Origin: Clostridia bacterium
GTDB taxonomy: Bacteria > Bacillota > Clostridia > Oscillospirales > Acutalibacteraceae
Direction of reading: 5' to 3'
Length of the DNA: 64,000 bases
Assembly (NCBI GenBank): GCA_017441385.1
Contig: JAFRXY010000064.1
Span: 1-64,000 of the forward strand
The notes below the pieces were generated by a model. That model saw only the letters and a list, made by a program, of their open reading frames with translations, had not been told where the DNA came from and searched no databases. The translations under genes were made by a program, and so were the position numbers. Position 1 is the first letter of the stretch, and each line of letters opens with the position of its first letter. Below, in pieces: positions 40,568 through 48,266 of this stretch.

Positions 40568-41640
40568 CAATGGAATTAGGCAGCGAATACAGTCTGTCCT
40601 TCTCGGAACTGACCGTACAGAAGGACAGCATCTTTGAATATGTATCGGAATACGGAACGGTATTCCGGTTCGACAGCGGCAGAAGCGCCCTGAAATACAT
40701 TGCGCTTCACCTGAAGGGCGATGACCAAGTGCTGCTGCCGGAGTTTATCTGCGAATCGGTTGCGGACTGCTTTCCCGCCGAACAAACACGCTATTACAGC
40801 CTGCAACCTGATTTTACCGTCAATACCGACGATCTTGGGAATAAAATCAGCCCGGAGACACGGCTGATATTGGTCATGCATTACTTCGGCGCGGTGCAGC
40901 CGCGGGAGAAGCTCACTGAAATACGGCGTCTGGCGGATCTCCATGATTGCGTCATCGTGGAAGACACCACTCACAGCATTTTTTCTCAAAGCGCCACCAT
41001 CGGCGATTATATGGTTTGCAGTATCCGCAAATGGCTGCCGATTCCGCGGGGCGGCTTGCTTTATTACGCCGGCACGGGAGAGAATCCTCTGGGAACGGCC
41101 CCGCCGCGCTATCCGAAAAGCACCGATAACCGCCGCGCGAACGGAATGGTCCTCAAGGATATGTTTCTCCGTGAAGGACTGCCATACAACGCCGATTACA
41201 GGAGAATATTTGCGGAGAGCGAACATCTGATCGACACACAGACCGACATACGCATGATGTCCGACTTTGCGGAATTCATCGCTTCCTGCGTCAGTACCGG
41301 CCGTCTGAAAAGCAGGCGAAGGAAAAACTACGACAGGTTAAGAGATGCGCTGTCCCGTCACGGACTGCCTCCCGCCCTTTCCTTGGGCGATTGCGAAATT
41401 CCCCTTGTGTTTCCTCTGAGGGTTCCCAACCGTGATGCCTTCCGGTCTTATCTCATGGACAACCGGATTTACTGCGCGGTTCACTGGCCGTTTGACGGAG
41501 TGCAGCCTGACGCCAGAGGGTTCGCCTTGAAAAACGCGGAGGAACTGATTTCACTGCCGATCGATCAGAGATATGACGAAAGGCACATGGAGTATCTTGC
41601 CAAGGTTATTTTACAGTATGAAGGTGATTTGCTATTCTGA
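40564..41640 (+). CDS. Second PLP-dependent DegT-like aminotransferase
   Basis: Encodes 358 residues, more divergent than the LegC-like enzyme. RFDSGRSALKYIAL, VLLPEFICESV, VMHYFGAVQP, VIVEDTTHSIFS and the probable PLP lysine in YMVCSIRKWLPIPRGGLL place it in the DegT fold family. The lysine motif SIRKW differs from the usual SFxxxK pattern. Substrate unknown; it may install an extra amino group on the glycan or act on an amino acid donor for the FemAB-like protein encoded next. ATG 40564 overlaps the previous stop as ATGA. Its own stop overlaps the next start as CTGA. Confidence 0.82.
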   Translation: MTMELGSEYSLSFSELTVQKDSIFEYVSEYGTVFRFDSGRSALKYIALHLKGDDQVLLPEFICESVADCFPAEQTRYYSLQPDFTVNTDDLGNKISPETRLILVMHYFGAVQPREKLTEIRRLADLHDCVIVEDTTHSIFSQSATIGDYMVCSIRKWLPIPRGGLLYYAGTGENPLGTAPPRYPKSTDNRRANGMVLKDMFLREGLPYNADYRRIFAESEHLIDTQTDIRMMSDFAEFIASCVSTGRLKSRRRKNYDRLRDALSRHGLPPALSLGDCEIPLVFPLRVPNRDAFRSYLMDNRIYCAVHWPFDGVQPDARGFALKNAEELISLPIDQRYDERHMEYLAKVILQYEGDLLF

Positions 41641-42686
41641 ATATCATTGACGTTTCTCAGAAGGACATATGGAACAGTACGGTTAAATCCTTCAAAAACT
41701 GGGATATCTACTATCTGCGGGAGTACGCGCTGTCTTTTCAGATTCACGGGGACGGCCTTCCGTTTCTCATCGAATACCGTGACGAATCGTCCCGCTTCTG
41801 TTACGCGGTCATGCTGTCGGACATTGCCGACGACCCCCGGTTCTGCGGAACGCTCCCGCCCGGCCGGTATTTCGACCTGGAAACGCCTTACGGTTACGGA
41901 GGGCCGCTTTCCGACGGTCCCATATCCGAATCCTCCCAACGCCGGTTCATGAATGAATTCGGAGAGTACGCCCGGAGCAAAGGAATTGTTTCTCAGTTTG
42001 TCCGGTTTCACCCTCTGCTGATGAATCATGAAAGCGCGCCCCTCCTTTTTGAAACGCGGTACCTGCACGACACCGTCTGCATCGACACGGCTTCTCCCGA
42101 AATCATCATGAAAAATATGGACAGCAAGAACCGCAATATGGTCAGAAAAGCGCAGAAAAACGGCATTTCCATTGAGCGTGTCCCCGTAGAGGAATACGGC
42201 GCCTTCCTGCCGATCTACCGCGAAACCATGGAAAAAGACAACGCCTCGGGCTATTTTTTCTTCAATGAAGAATATTTCAAGGCGCAGTCGGGACTGAAAG
42301 ACAACGCCTGCATCTTTTACGCCAGAAAAGACGGACAGATCATCGCGGGCGCCATCATGTATTTCAACGACCGATTCATGCATTATCATCTGGCCGGAAC
42401 GGTTACCCGATACAGGCCATTCGCGCCTTCCAACCTGCTGCTCTATGAAGCCGCCTGCCAAGCCGCCGGCATGGGCATTAAGAAATTTCATCTGGGCGGC
42501 GGCATGACCGATAACGACGGCTTGTTCGGATTCAAGAAGCAGTTCAACAAAAACGGCCGGCTTCCCTTCGTCATCGGAAGGACAGTGCTGGACAGCGGAC
42601 AATTCAAGGCGCTGACCCGGCTGAGAAAAAAACTGGATGCCGGGTTTGACGAAAACAATTCCCGTATGATTCCATACCGGGCGTAA
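41637..42686 (+). CDS. FemAB/GNAT-like acyl- or aminoacyltransferase with probable CTG start
   Basis: Encodes about 349 residues. The frame is open from 41628 (a TGA precedes at 41625-41627) and contains no ATG, GTG or TTG before 41811, although the N-terminal residues (NIIDVSQKDIWNSTVKSFKN) look native and the family normally starts near MNIID. CTG 41637 overlaps the upstream TGA as CTGA, parallel to the ATGA overlaps elsewhere in this operon, with AAGGTG 10 bases upstream. The body has the FemAB/GNAT pattern: NRNMVRKAQKNGISIER, CIFYARKDGQIIAGAIMYF, YHLAGTVTRYRPFAPSNLLLYEA and KFHLGGGMTDNDGLFGFKKQF. It probably attaches an acyl or aminoacyl group to a nucleotide sugar or lipid-linked glycan. 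Confidence 0.8.
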   Translation: MNIIDVSQKDIWNSTVKSFKNWDIYYLREYALSFQIHGDGLPFLIEYRDESSRFCYAVMLSDIADDPRFCGTLPPGRYFDLETPYGYGGPLSDGPISESSQRRFMNEFGEYARSKGIVSQFVRFHPLLMNHESAPLLFETRYLHDTVCIDTASPEIIMKNMDSKNRNMVRKAQKNGISIERVPVEEYGAFLPIYRETMEKDNASGYFFFNEEYFKAQSGLKDNACIFYARKDGQIIAGAIMYFNDRFMHYHLAGTVTRYRPFAPSNLLLYEAACQAAGMGIKKFHLGGGMTDNDGLFGFKKQFNKNGRLPFVIGRTVLDSGQFKALTRLRKKLDAGFDENNSRMIPYRA

Positions 42687-42699
42687 GAGAGGTGCTCCC

Positions 42700-43872
42700 A
42701 TGATGCATACAATCTGTGTTGTAACCGGCACACGGGCCGATTACGGGCTGCTCAGGGAACTGCTGTTCCGGCTGAGGGACAACCCTTCCGTTTCGCTCGA
42801 TCTGGTTGTCACCGGCAGTCATCTGAGCGACGCCTTCGGCAACACCCAGAACGAAATCATTGCCGACGGTTTTTCGGGTTTTTCCCGCCTGCCCATTCCC
42901 ATTGAAGACGATTCGGGCAGCGCTGTCGCCGGCGCAACCGGAATCGCCATCTGCAAATTCAGCGAGCACTTCGCCGCCAACAGACCGGAACTGGCCGTGG
43001 TGCTGGGGGACAGATATGAGATTCTCGCGGCGGTGATTGCCGCCAGAATGAACGGCATCGCCGTTGCCCATATTTCCGGGGGGGACGTGACGGAAGGCGC
43101 CATCGACGACGCGATCCGCCACAGTGTGACCAAGATGAGCCAGATTCACTTCCCGGGGTGTGAACAGTCGCGGAAAAGAATCATTCAGATGGGCGAAATG
43201 CCCGACACGGTTTTTAATGTGGGGGAACCGGGGGTGGAAAACTGCCTGAAAACACCCTTTCTCACCCGTCAGGAGCTGGCCCGCAGCATTGCCTTCGACG
43301 GAGTGCTTTCCGATTACTGCATAGTGACGTTTCATCCTGTTACCATGGAAAACAACACCGGCGAAAAACAGGTGACGGAACTGATCAGGGCAATGGACGC
43401 CATTGCCGGCATGAATTACATTATCACCATGGCCAACGCCGACGCCGGCGGAAGAACCATCAACAGCCTGTGGACGGAAGCGGCAAAGACCCGCGGCAAC
43501 TGGCTGGTGGTTTCCTCCCTCGGAGTGCTCCGCTATTTATCCGCCATGCGGTACGCAAAGGCCGTAATAGGCAATTCGTCGAGCGGCATCGTGGAGGCGC
43601 CCGCCATGGGCATTCCCACCGTCAACATAGGCGACAGGCAGAAGGGAAGAATGACCGCCCTCAGCGTCATTTCCTGCCCCCCCGAATACGCCAGCATCAG
43701 GAGCGCCATAGAAACCGCTCTGGACGGGACTTTCCGAGAGAGGGCCGGGAAGGCGGTGTCTCCCTTCGGTGACGGCACCGCTTCGGAAAAAATCGAGAAG
43801 CACATTATGGACTATCTGAACCGGAAGGGCTTTGAGCATCAGAAAAAGCCATTCTATGACATTGCATTTTAA
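42700..43872 (+). CDS. neuC: Hydrolysing UDP/GDP-sugar 2-epimerase (NeuC/LegG-like)
   Basis: Encodes 390 residues. The N-terminus CVVTGTRADYGLLRELLFRL is the NeuC signature; further motifs are GDRYEILAAVIAARMNGIAVAHISGGDVTEGAIDD, HPVTMENN and IGNSSSGIVEAPAMGIPTVNIGDRQKGR. The enzyme releases the nucleotide and inverts C2, giving the mannosamine-type precursor that NeuB condenses with PEP. SD GAGGTG precedes the twin ATG (42700 or 42703). It is 13 bases after the FemAB-like gene. Confidence 0.95.
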   Translation: MMHTICVVTGTRADYGLLRELLFRLRDNPSVSLDLVVTGSHLSDAFGNTQNEIIADGFSGFSRLPIPIEDDSGSAVAGATGIAICKFSEHFAANRPELAVVLGDRYEILAAVIAARMNGIAVAHISGGDVTEGAIDDAIRHSVTKMSQIHFPGCEQSRKRIIQMGEMPDTVFNVGEPGVENCLKTPFLTRQELARSIAFDGVLSDYCIVTFHPVTMENNTGEKQVTELIRAMDAIAGMNYIITMANADAGGRTINSLWTEAAKTRGNWLVVSSLGVLRYLSAMRYAKAVIGNSSSGIVEAPAMGIPTVNIGDRQKGRMTALSVISCPPEYASIRSAIETALDGTFRERAGKAVSPFGDGTASEKIEKHIMDYLNRKGFEHQKKPFYDIAF

Positions 43873-43888
43873 CACGGGTGAATCAAGC

Positions 43889-44602
43889 ATGAAAGAACAA
43901 CGCGGGGCAATTGCCATTATTCCTGCCAGAAGCGGCTCGAAGGGGCTTAAGGACAAAAACATCCGGCCGCTGCGGGGCAAACCGCTGCTCGCCTATTCGG
44001 TGGAAGCCGCCCTTGACGCGGGACTGTTTGATACGGTACACGTTTCGACGGATTCATCGGAATACGCCGCCATCGCGGCGACATACGGCGCGGATGTGCC
44101 TTTCCTGCGGGATCAACGCAACGCGGAGGATGCCTCCTCCACATGGGACGCCGTGAGAGAAGTCCTGCGGAAATACGAAGGCCTTGGAAAGCGGTTTGAC
44201 ATCTGTGTGCTGCTCCAGCCGACGTCGCCGCTGAGAAACGGGAAGGACATTCAGGCGGCTTACCGTCAGTTCACGGACAGTCACGCCGGAAGCCTCACCA
44301 GCGTTACGGCGGTGGAACACCCTGTTCAATGGTGCTTCCGGCTGGACGGCTCACGCTCCATGCGGGAATTTGCTTCATCTCCTTACAAAAACGCCAGAAG
44401 ACAGGATCTGGAGCCCTACTACCGTGAAAACGGCGCCATTTATATCGTCGGCGCAGAAGACATCATGAATCCTGCATTTGATTTTTATTCGGACAGGTGC
44501 GTCGCGTATGTGATGGAACAAAGCAGGAGCATTGATATTGACACGCTGGAAGATTTTTTACTGGCGGAAACAGTCATGAAGCCATGGGAGGAAACGGAAT
44601 GA
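43889..44602 (+). CDS. neuA: CMP-nonulosonic acid synthetase (NeuA/LegF-like)
   Basis: Encodes 237 residues of the cytidylyltransferase family: IPARSGSKGLKDKNIRPLRGKPLLAYSVEAAL, LLQPTSPLRNGKDIQAAYRQF and ENGAIYIVGAEDI. It activates the nine-carbon keto acid with CTP. ATG 43889 is chosen; an upstream in-frame extension to 43832 overlaps neuC and lacks an SD. The stop overlaps the NeuB start (ATGA at 44599-44602). Confidence 0.94.
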   Translation: MKEQRGAIAIIPARSGSKGLKDKNIRPLRGKPLLAYSVEAALDAGLFDTVHVSTDSSEYAAIAATYGADVPFLRDQRNAEDASSTWDAVREVLRKYEGLGKRFDICVLLQPTSPLRNGKDIQAAYRQFTDSHAGSLTSVTAVEHPVQWCFRLDGSRSMREFASSPYKNARRQDLEPYYRENGAIYIVGAEDIMNPAFDFYSDRCVAYVMEQSRSIDIDTLEDFLLAETVMKPWEETE

Positions 44603-45603
44603 ATTACGGAAAATGTCTGATAATAGCGGAGGCCGGCGTGAATCACAACGGCCGGCTTGACCTTGCGATAAGGCTTTGCGACGAGGCAAAGAAGGCGGGC
44701 GCCGATGTGGTAAAATTCCAGACATGGAAAACAGAAGCCCTGCTGACCCGCCATGTGGAACAGGCCGATTATCAGAGCCGCAACACCGGCAGGACGGAAT
44801 CGCAGTTTGACATGATAAAGAAACTGGAGCTTTCCTATGACGACTTCCGGACAATCAGGCGGCACTGCGACGAAATCGGCATTCTCTTCGCCTCCACCGC
44901 CGACGAGCCGGAAAGTCTGGATTTCCTTATCGAACTCGGCATTCCCTTCATCAAGGTGGGTTCGGGCGATATCGGAAACATCTCCTTTCTGCGCTATATC
45001 GGAAGCAAGGGACTTCCCGTGATACTCAGCACCGGAATGAGCACCCTCGCCGACGTGGATATTTCAATCAATGCCCTCAGGCAGGGGGGCGCCGCTGACA
45101 TAACGCTGATGCACTGCACTACCAGTTATCCCTGCCCCCCGCAGGACGTCAATCTCAACGCTATGCTCACGCTGAGAAATGCCTTCCGTCTGCCGGCGGG
45201 GTATTCCGATCACACGGTGGGACGCGACGTCGCCGTTGCCGCCGTCGCGCTGGGAGCCGTCGCCATAGAAAAGCACTTCACGCTGGACCGCGGCATGGAA
45301 GGCCCCGACCACGCGGCGAGCACTTCGCCTGCGGATTTTGCCGAACTGGCCAAGGCTGTCAGAAGGATCGAGCTGAGCATGGGCACCGGCATAAAGGAAC
45401 CGACCGATACTGAGCGCGATATCGCCAAGGTCGTCACCAAAAGGATTGTCGCCAGAACCGCCATCATGCCGGGAGAAGCATTCACCGACAGCAATGTGTG
45501 CGTAAAGCGGAACGACGCCGGCATTCCCGCCCGATACTGGGACGCGGTTCTGGGCAGAACCTCGGACAGATCATATCTCCCCGATGAAGGGATTGTCATT
45601 TGA
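44599..45603 (+). CDS. neuB: N-acylneuraminate/legionaminate synthase (NeuB/LegI-like)
   Basis: Encodes 334 residues. IIAEAGVNHNGRLDLAIRLCDEAKKAGADVVKFQTW is the NeuB signature; IPFIKVGSGDIGN, TLMHCTTSYPCPPQDVNLNAM and YSDHTVG follow, with a C-terminal antifreeze-like SAF domain starting near VKRNDAGIPA. It condenses PEP with a mannosamine-type sugar to give the nonulosonic acid. SD GGGAGG sits inside the end of neuA. It is the last biosynthetic gene; the TIR/LRR genes begin 83 bases further on the same strand. Confidence 0.96.
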   Translation: MNYGKCLIIAEAGVNHNGRLDLAIRLCDEAKKAGADVVKFQTWKTEALLTRHVEQADYQSRNTGRTESQFDMIKKLELSYDDFRTIRRHCDEIGILFASTADEPESLDFLIELGIPFIKVGSGDIGNISFLRYIGSKGLPVILSTGMSTLADVDISINALRQGGAADITLMHCTTSYPCPPQDVNLNAMLTLRNAFRLPAGYSDHTVGRDVAVAAVALGAVAIEKHFTLDRGMEGPDHAASTSPADFAELAKAVRRIELSMGTGIKEPTDTERDIAKVVTKRIVARTAIMPGEAFTDSNVCVKRNDAGIPARYWDAVLGRTSDRSYLPDEGIVI

Positions 45604-45686
45604 AATGACTGCGGTACTGATGAATCAGATATGGGATAATACTTTTTGTATTTTGTATTGTAATATTTCATTTCGGAGGCGGCATT

Positions 45687-47318
45687 ATGAATAAATACAA
45701 CGGCAACGGCAAGCCCTTCGTCTACGTCTGGTTTCCGCCGGAGGAAAAGGACAGGGCGATGGCGATTCTGGAAAAATTCGTCGAAAAAAACGGAAATATA
45801 TCCTTCTGGTGGGCGGACAAACCGCTGAAAAAGCCGGACAACATCATCCGGGCGGCCTTCTCGGTGATTGCTTTTGTGAAGCAGAGCAGTCTCAGTGACA
45901 AGCATTTCAGAAAGGTCATCGACACCGCTGTCCGGAATGAAAAGAAGATTCTTCCCGTCCATCTCGAAGAGATGGAATACAAAACCCCGTGGTCGCGGCT
46001 GGCGCTCGGTTCCAAGCAGGGCATTATCCGCGCCGCATACAAATCCGACGACCAGCTTATCGAAAAAATGACCGGTGCGGAGACTTTTGTGAATATGAAG
46101 GTGACGGCGGGACAGAAGAAAAACCGCCGCCGGCAGCTGGAACGCATTCTCGGCGGACTGACGGCTGTCGCCCTGAGCGTGACGGCGGGTTTATTCCTCA
46201 CCGGCGTGATCGGATTCGACCCCGGCGACTCGGAACAGACGGTCGAGATCGGTGATTTCAGCATTTCCGGCACACAGGCGGAGCTGGACAAGATTACCAC
46301 CCTGTGCATTTATGGCGACAGAGAGCCTACAACTGACTATGTATACAATTATATTGGATTTCGCGATACTAACGACAATTATTCAACCTATTATCTCGAT
46401 CCAAAGCAAATAACAGAAGATACCTACTTTGCTGGAGATCTGGGCATTATAAGACGCGGGAAGATGACCGATCTCAGCGGGCTTCAATACCTGCGCAATC
46501 TTCAGACGCTTGTGCTTGAGGGTCAGAGAATAAGCGATATTTCCCCTATTTTCAAACTGAAAAAATTAAGATTTCTTAGCATGAGATGCAACTTTATTCA
46601 AACCCTTGACGGAATAGAAGCAATGGAGAACCTTGAGGTCGTTAATTTCAGTTACAATAAACTGACAGACGTATCTTCACTGTTCAAATGCCCCAAAATA
46701 CGTGAGATCTGCCTCGCGTTTAATTTTGAATTGTCTGATCTGGGCTGCGACTATGCTCCGAATGTGGCCGATCTCGATATTCCGTTTACAAAAGTGGAGA
46801 AAGCGCCAGTGATAGGTGTGGGCGCGGAAAATGTATGGTTTGTTTCCAACAATACACGCGTGACCGATTTTTCCTGCCTGCGCGCAGTGAAGTCTTTTGA
46901 CTGGCTGGCTGTGGGAGGCAGCGTCAAGTCCAATCTGCTGTCGAACATCAAAGGCAAAGAGATTCACAAGCTCGGCTGGGAAGGCGCTGATATCGAATCC
47001 ATGCAGGAACTCGCTGACAGCGGCATTGTTTTTACAGGGCAAGGATACCTGAATATAAACCACAGTAATTTGAAAAGTCTGGAAGGAATAGAGAATATCA
47101 AAGGCAATATAAAATGGCTTAACTTATTTGAAACTAAACAGCTGACCGATATGTCTCCGATACAAAATCTTCCGAATCTCATTTCTCTAGGATATGACAG
47201 CAGGTTTGAATCCGGCGAATTCAATGTAAAAGAATATTGCGAGACAAACCATATCCGCACTTTTTCAACATACAATTATTACAAATACGATTTTTGGATG
47301 AATGAGCCTCAGGAATAG
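45687..47318 (+). CDS. TIR-like domain, membrane span and leucine-rich repeats (protein 1)
   Basis: Encodes 543 residues. Residues 10-140 look like a degenerate TIR/SEFIR domain (FVYVWFPPEEKDRAMAILEKF, a central helix with VIAFVKQSSLSDKHFRKVIDTAV). A basic stretch KKNRRRQ and a single helix (about 152-175) follow, then an outside region (190-530) with clear internalin-type LRRs: LSGLQYLRNLQTLVLEGQRI, SPIFKLKKLRFLSMRCNFI, IEAMENLEVVNFSYNKLTDV. At the position of the TIR catalytic Glu there is Val77, so NADase activity is unlikely. SD GGAGG precedes ATG 45687. Topology N-in, LRR-out by the positive-inside rule. Function unknown; a surface-sensing role is inferred. Confidence 0.75.
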   Translation: MNKYNGNGKPFVYVWFPPEEKDRAMAILEKFVEKNGNISFWWADKPLKKPDNIIRAAFSVIAFVKQSSLSDKHFRKVIDTAVRNEKKILPVHLEEMEYKTPWSRLALGSKQGIIRAAYKSDDQLIEKMTGAETFVNMKVTAGQKKNRRRQLERILGGLTAVALSVTAGLFLTGVIGFDPGDSEQTVEIGDFSISGTQAELDKITTLCIYGDREPTTDYVYNYIGFRDTNDNYSTYYLDPKQITEDTYFAGDLGIIRRGKMTDLSGLQYLRNLQTLVLEGQRISDISPIFKLKKLRFLSMRCNFIQTLDGIEAMENLEVVNFSYNKLTDVSSLFKCPKIREICLAFNFELSDLGCDYAPNVADLDIPFTKVEKAPVIGVGAENVWFVSNNTRVTDFSCLRAVKSFDWLAVGGSVKSNLLSNIKGKEIHKLGWEGADIESMQELADSGIVFTGQGYLNINHSNLKSLEGIENIKGNIKWLNLFETKQLTDMSPIQNLPNLISLGYDSRFESGEFNVKEYCETNHIRTFSTYNYYKYDFWMNEPQE

Positions 47319-47363
47319 AAACAGTTTATTCTATTGCGATAAGAAAGGAGTTGTTCCCTTACC

Positions 47364-48254
47364 ATGCGATTCAAATTCAAAAGCTACTGCGGTGAGGATG
47401 CATTTTTCTATATTCTCTGCGCGGAAGCGGACAAAGCTGCCGCGGCTGAAATTGCCAACGCCATAGCCGCCGAAGGGTTCCGCGTCACTTATGACGTCGT
47501 CGACTTCAAAGAGAAAAACGAGGTGTCCAACATTGCCGAAAGACTGGAAGGAAGCTCGGCCATGATCCTGCTTCTTTCGGAAAAGGCCTGCGCAAAGCTC
47601 TTTTTCCGCGACTGCATCAACATGGCGGTGGAAAAAAGAATTGTGAACGCCGGCGGAGAAGAACGCCGCGAAGAAAGAAAAGCCCTCTTTGTCTTCCTGA
47701 AAGGCTTTACTCCGTCAGAAGGACTTGCCATACAGCTTGCCAAAAAGCCCACGATGGAATATGAGGATACCGCGGGATTGCTGGACAGGCTCGCCGGAGA
47801 GCAAATGCTCACACAGACGATGAAAGGAAGCGTCGAAGCGGCGGGTTTGCCCTCCTTCGGAAAGCTCCTTTTCACGCTGGCTTCTCTCGCACTCTCGGGA
47901 GGACTTGCTTTCGGAGTCTACACGGCGGTGAAAAGCCGTCTGGACACGCTCACCGTGAGCGGTCTCAACGGCGCGGAATATGTCGATATTTCCAAGCGGG
48001 GAACCGACACACTGTACGATCTGAACGGAATGACAATAGGCACGCTCTATATGCCTGACTGCGGCATCGACGATATTACCGCCGTAGGTGATATCGATGT
48101 ATCCGTCGTGGATATTTCCCATAATTCCGGCATCACTTCGCTGGTGCCTCTGCTGAAATGCGAACATCTGAAAAAAGTCATCATCAGCAAGGATATGGTG
48201 CCTCTGACCAGAGTATTCGACGGCACCGGTATCATCGTTGAGATAGTCCCGTAA
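47364..48254 (+). CDS. TIR-like domain, membrane span and short outside domain (protein 2)
   Basis: Encodes 296 residues. Residues 12-140 have the TIR order: FFYILCAEADKAAAAEIANAIAAEGFRVTYD, SAMILLLSEKACAKLFFRDCINMAV. The usual C-x-x-E is missing (Cys84 stands where Glu is expected). A membrane helix (about 166-188) leads to a short extracytoplasmic part (190-296) with one or two LRR-like turns (VSVVDISHNSGITSLVPLLKCEHLKKVII). SD AAGGAG lies upstream, slightly far (about 13 bases). It is 45 bases after protein 1 and 12 bases before protein 3, all one strand, so the three are probably one transcript. Function unknown. Confidence 0.72.
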   Translation: MRFKFKSYCGEDAFFYILCAEADKAAAAEIANAIAAEGFRVTYDVVDFKEKNEVSNIAERLEGSSAMILLLSEKACAKLFFRDCINMAVEKRIVNAGGEERREERKALFVFLKGFTPSEGLAIQLAKKPTMEYEDTAGLLDRLAGEQMLTQTMKGSVEAAGLPSFGKLLFTLASLALSGGLAFGVYTAVKSRLDTLTVSGLNGAEYVDISKRGTDTLYDLNGMTIGTLYMPDCGIDDITAVGDIDVSVVDISHNSGITSLVPLLKCEHLKKVIISKDMVPLTRVFDGTGIIVEIVP

Positions 48255-48266
48255 GGAGGTATTGCA

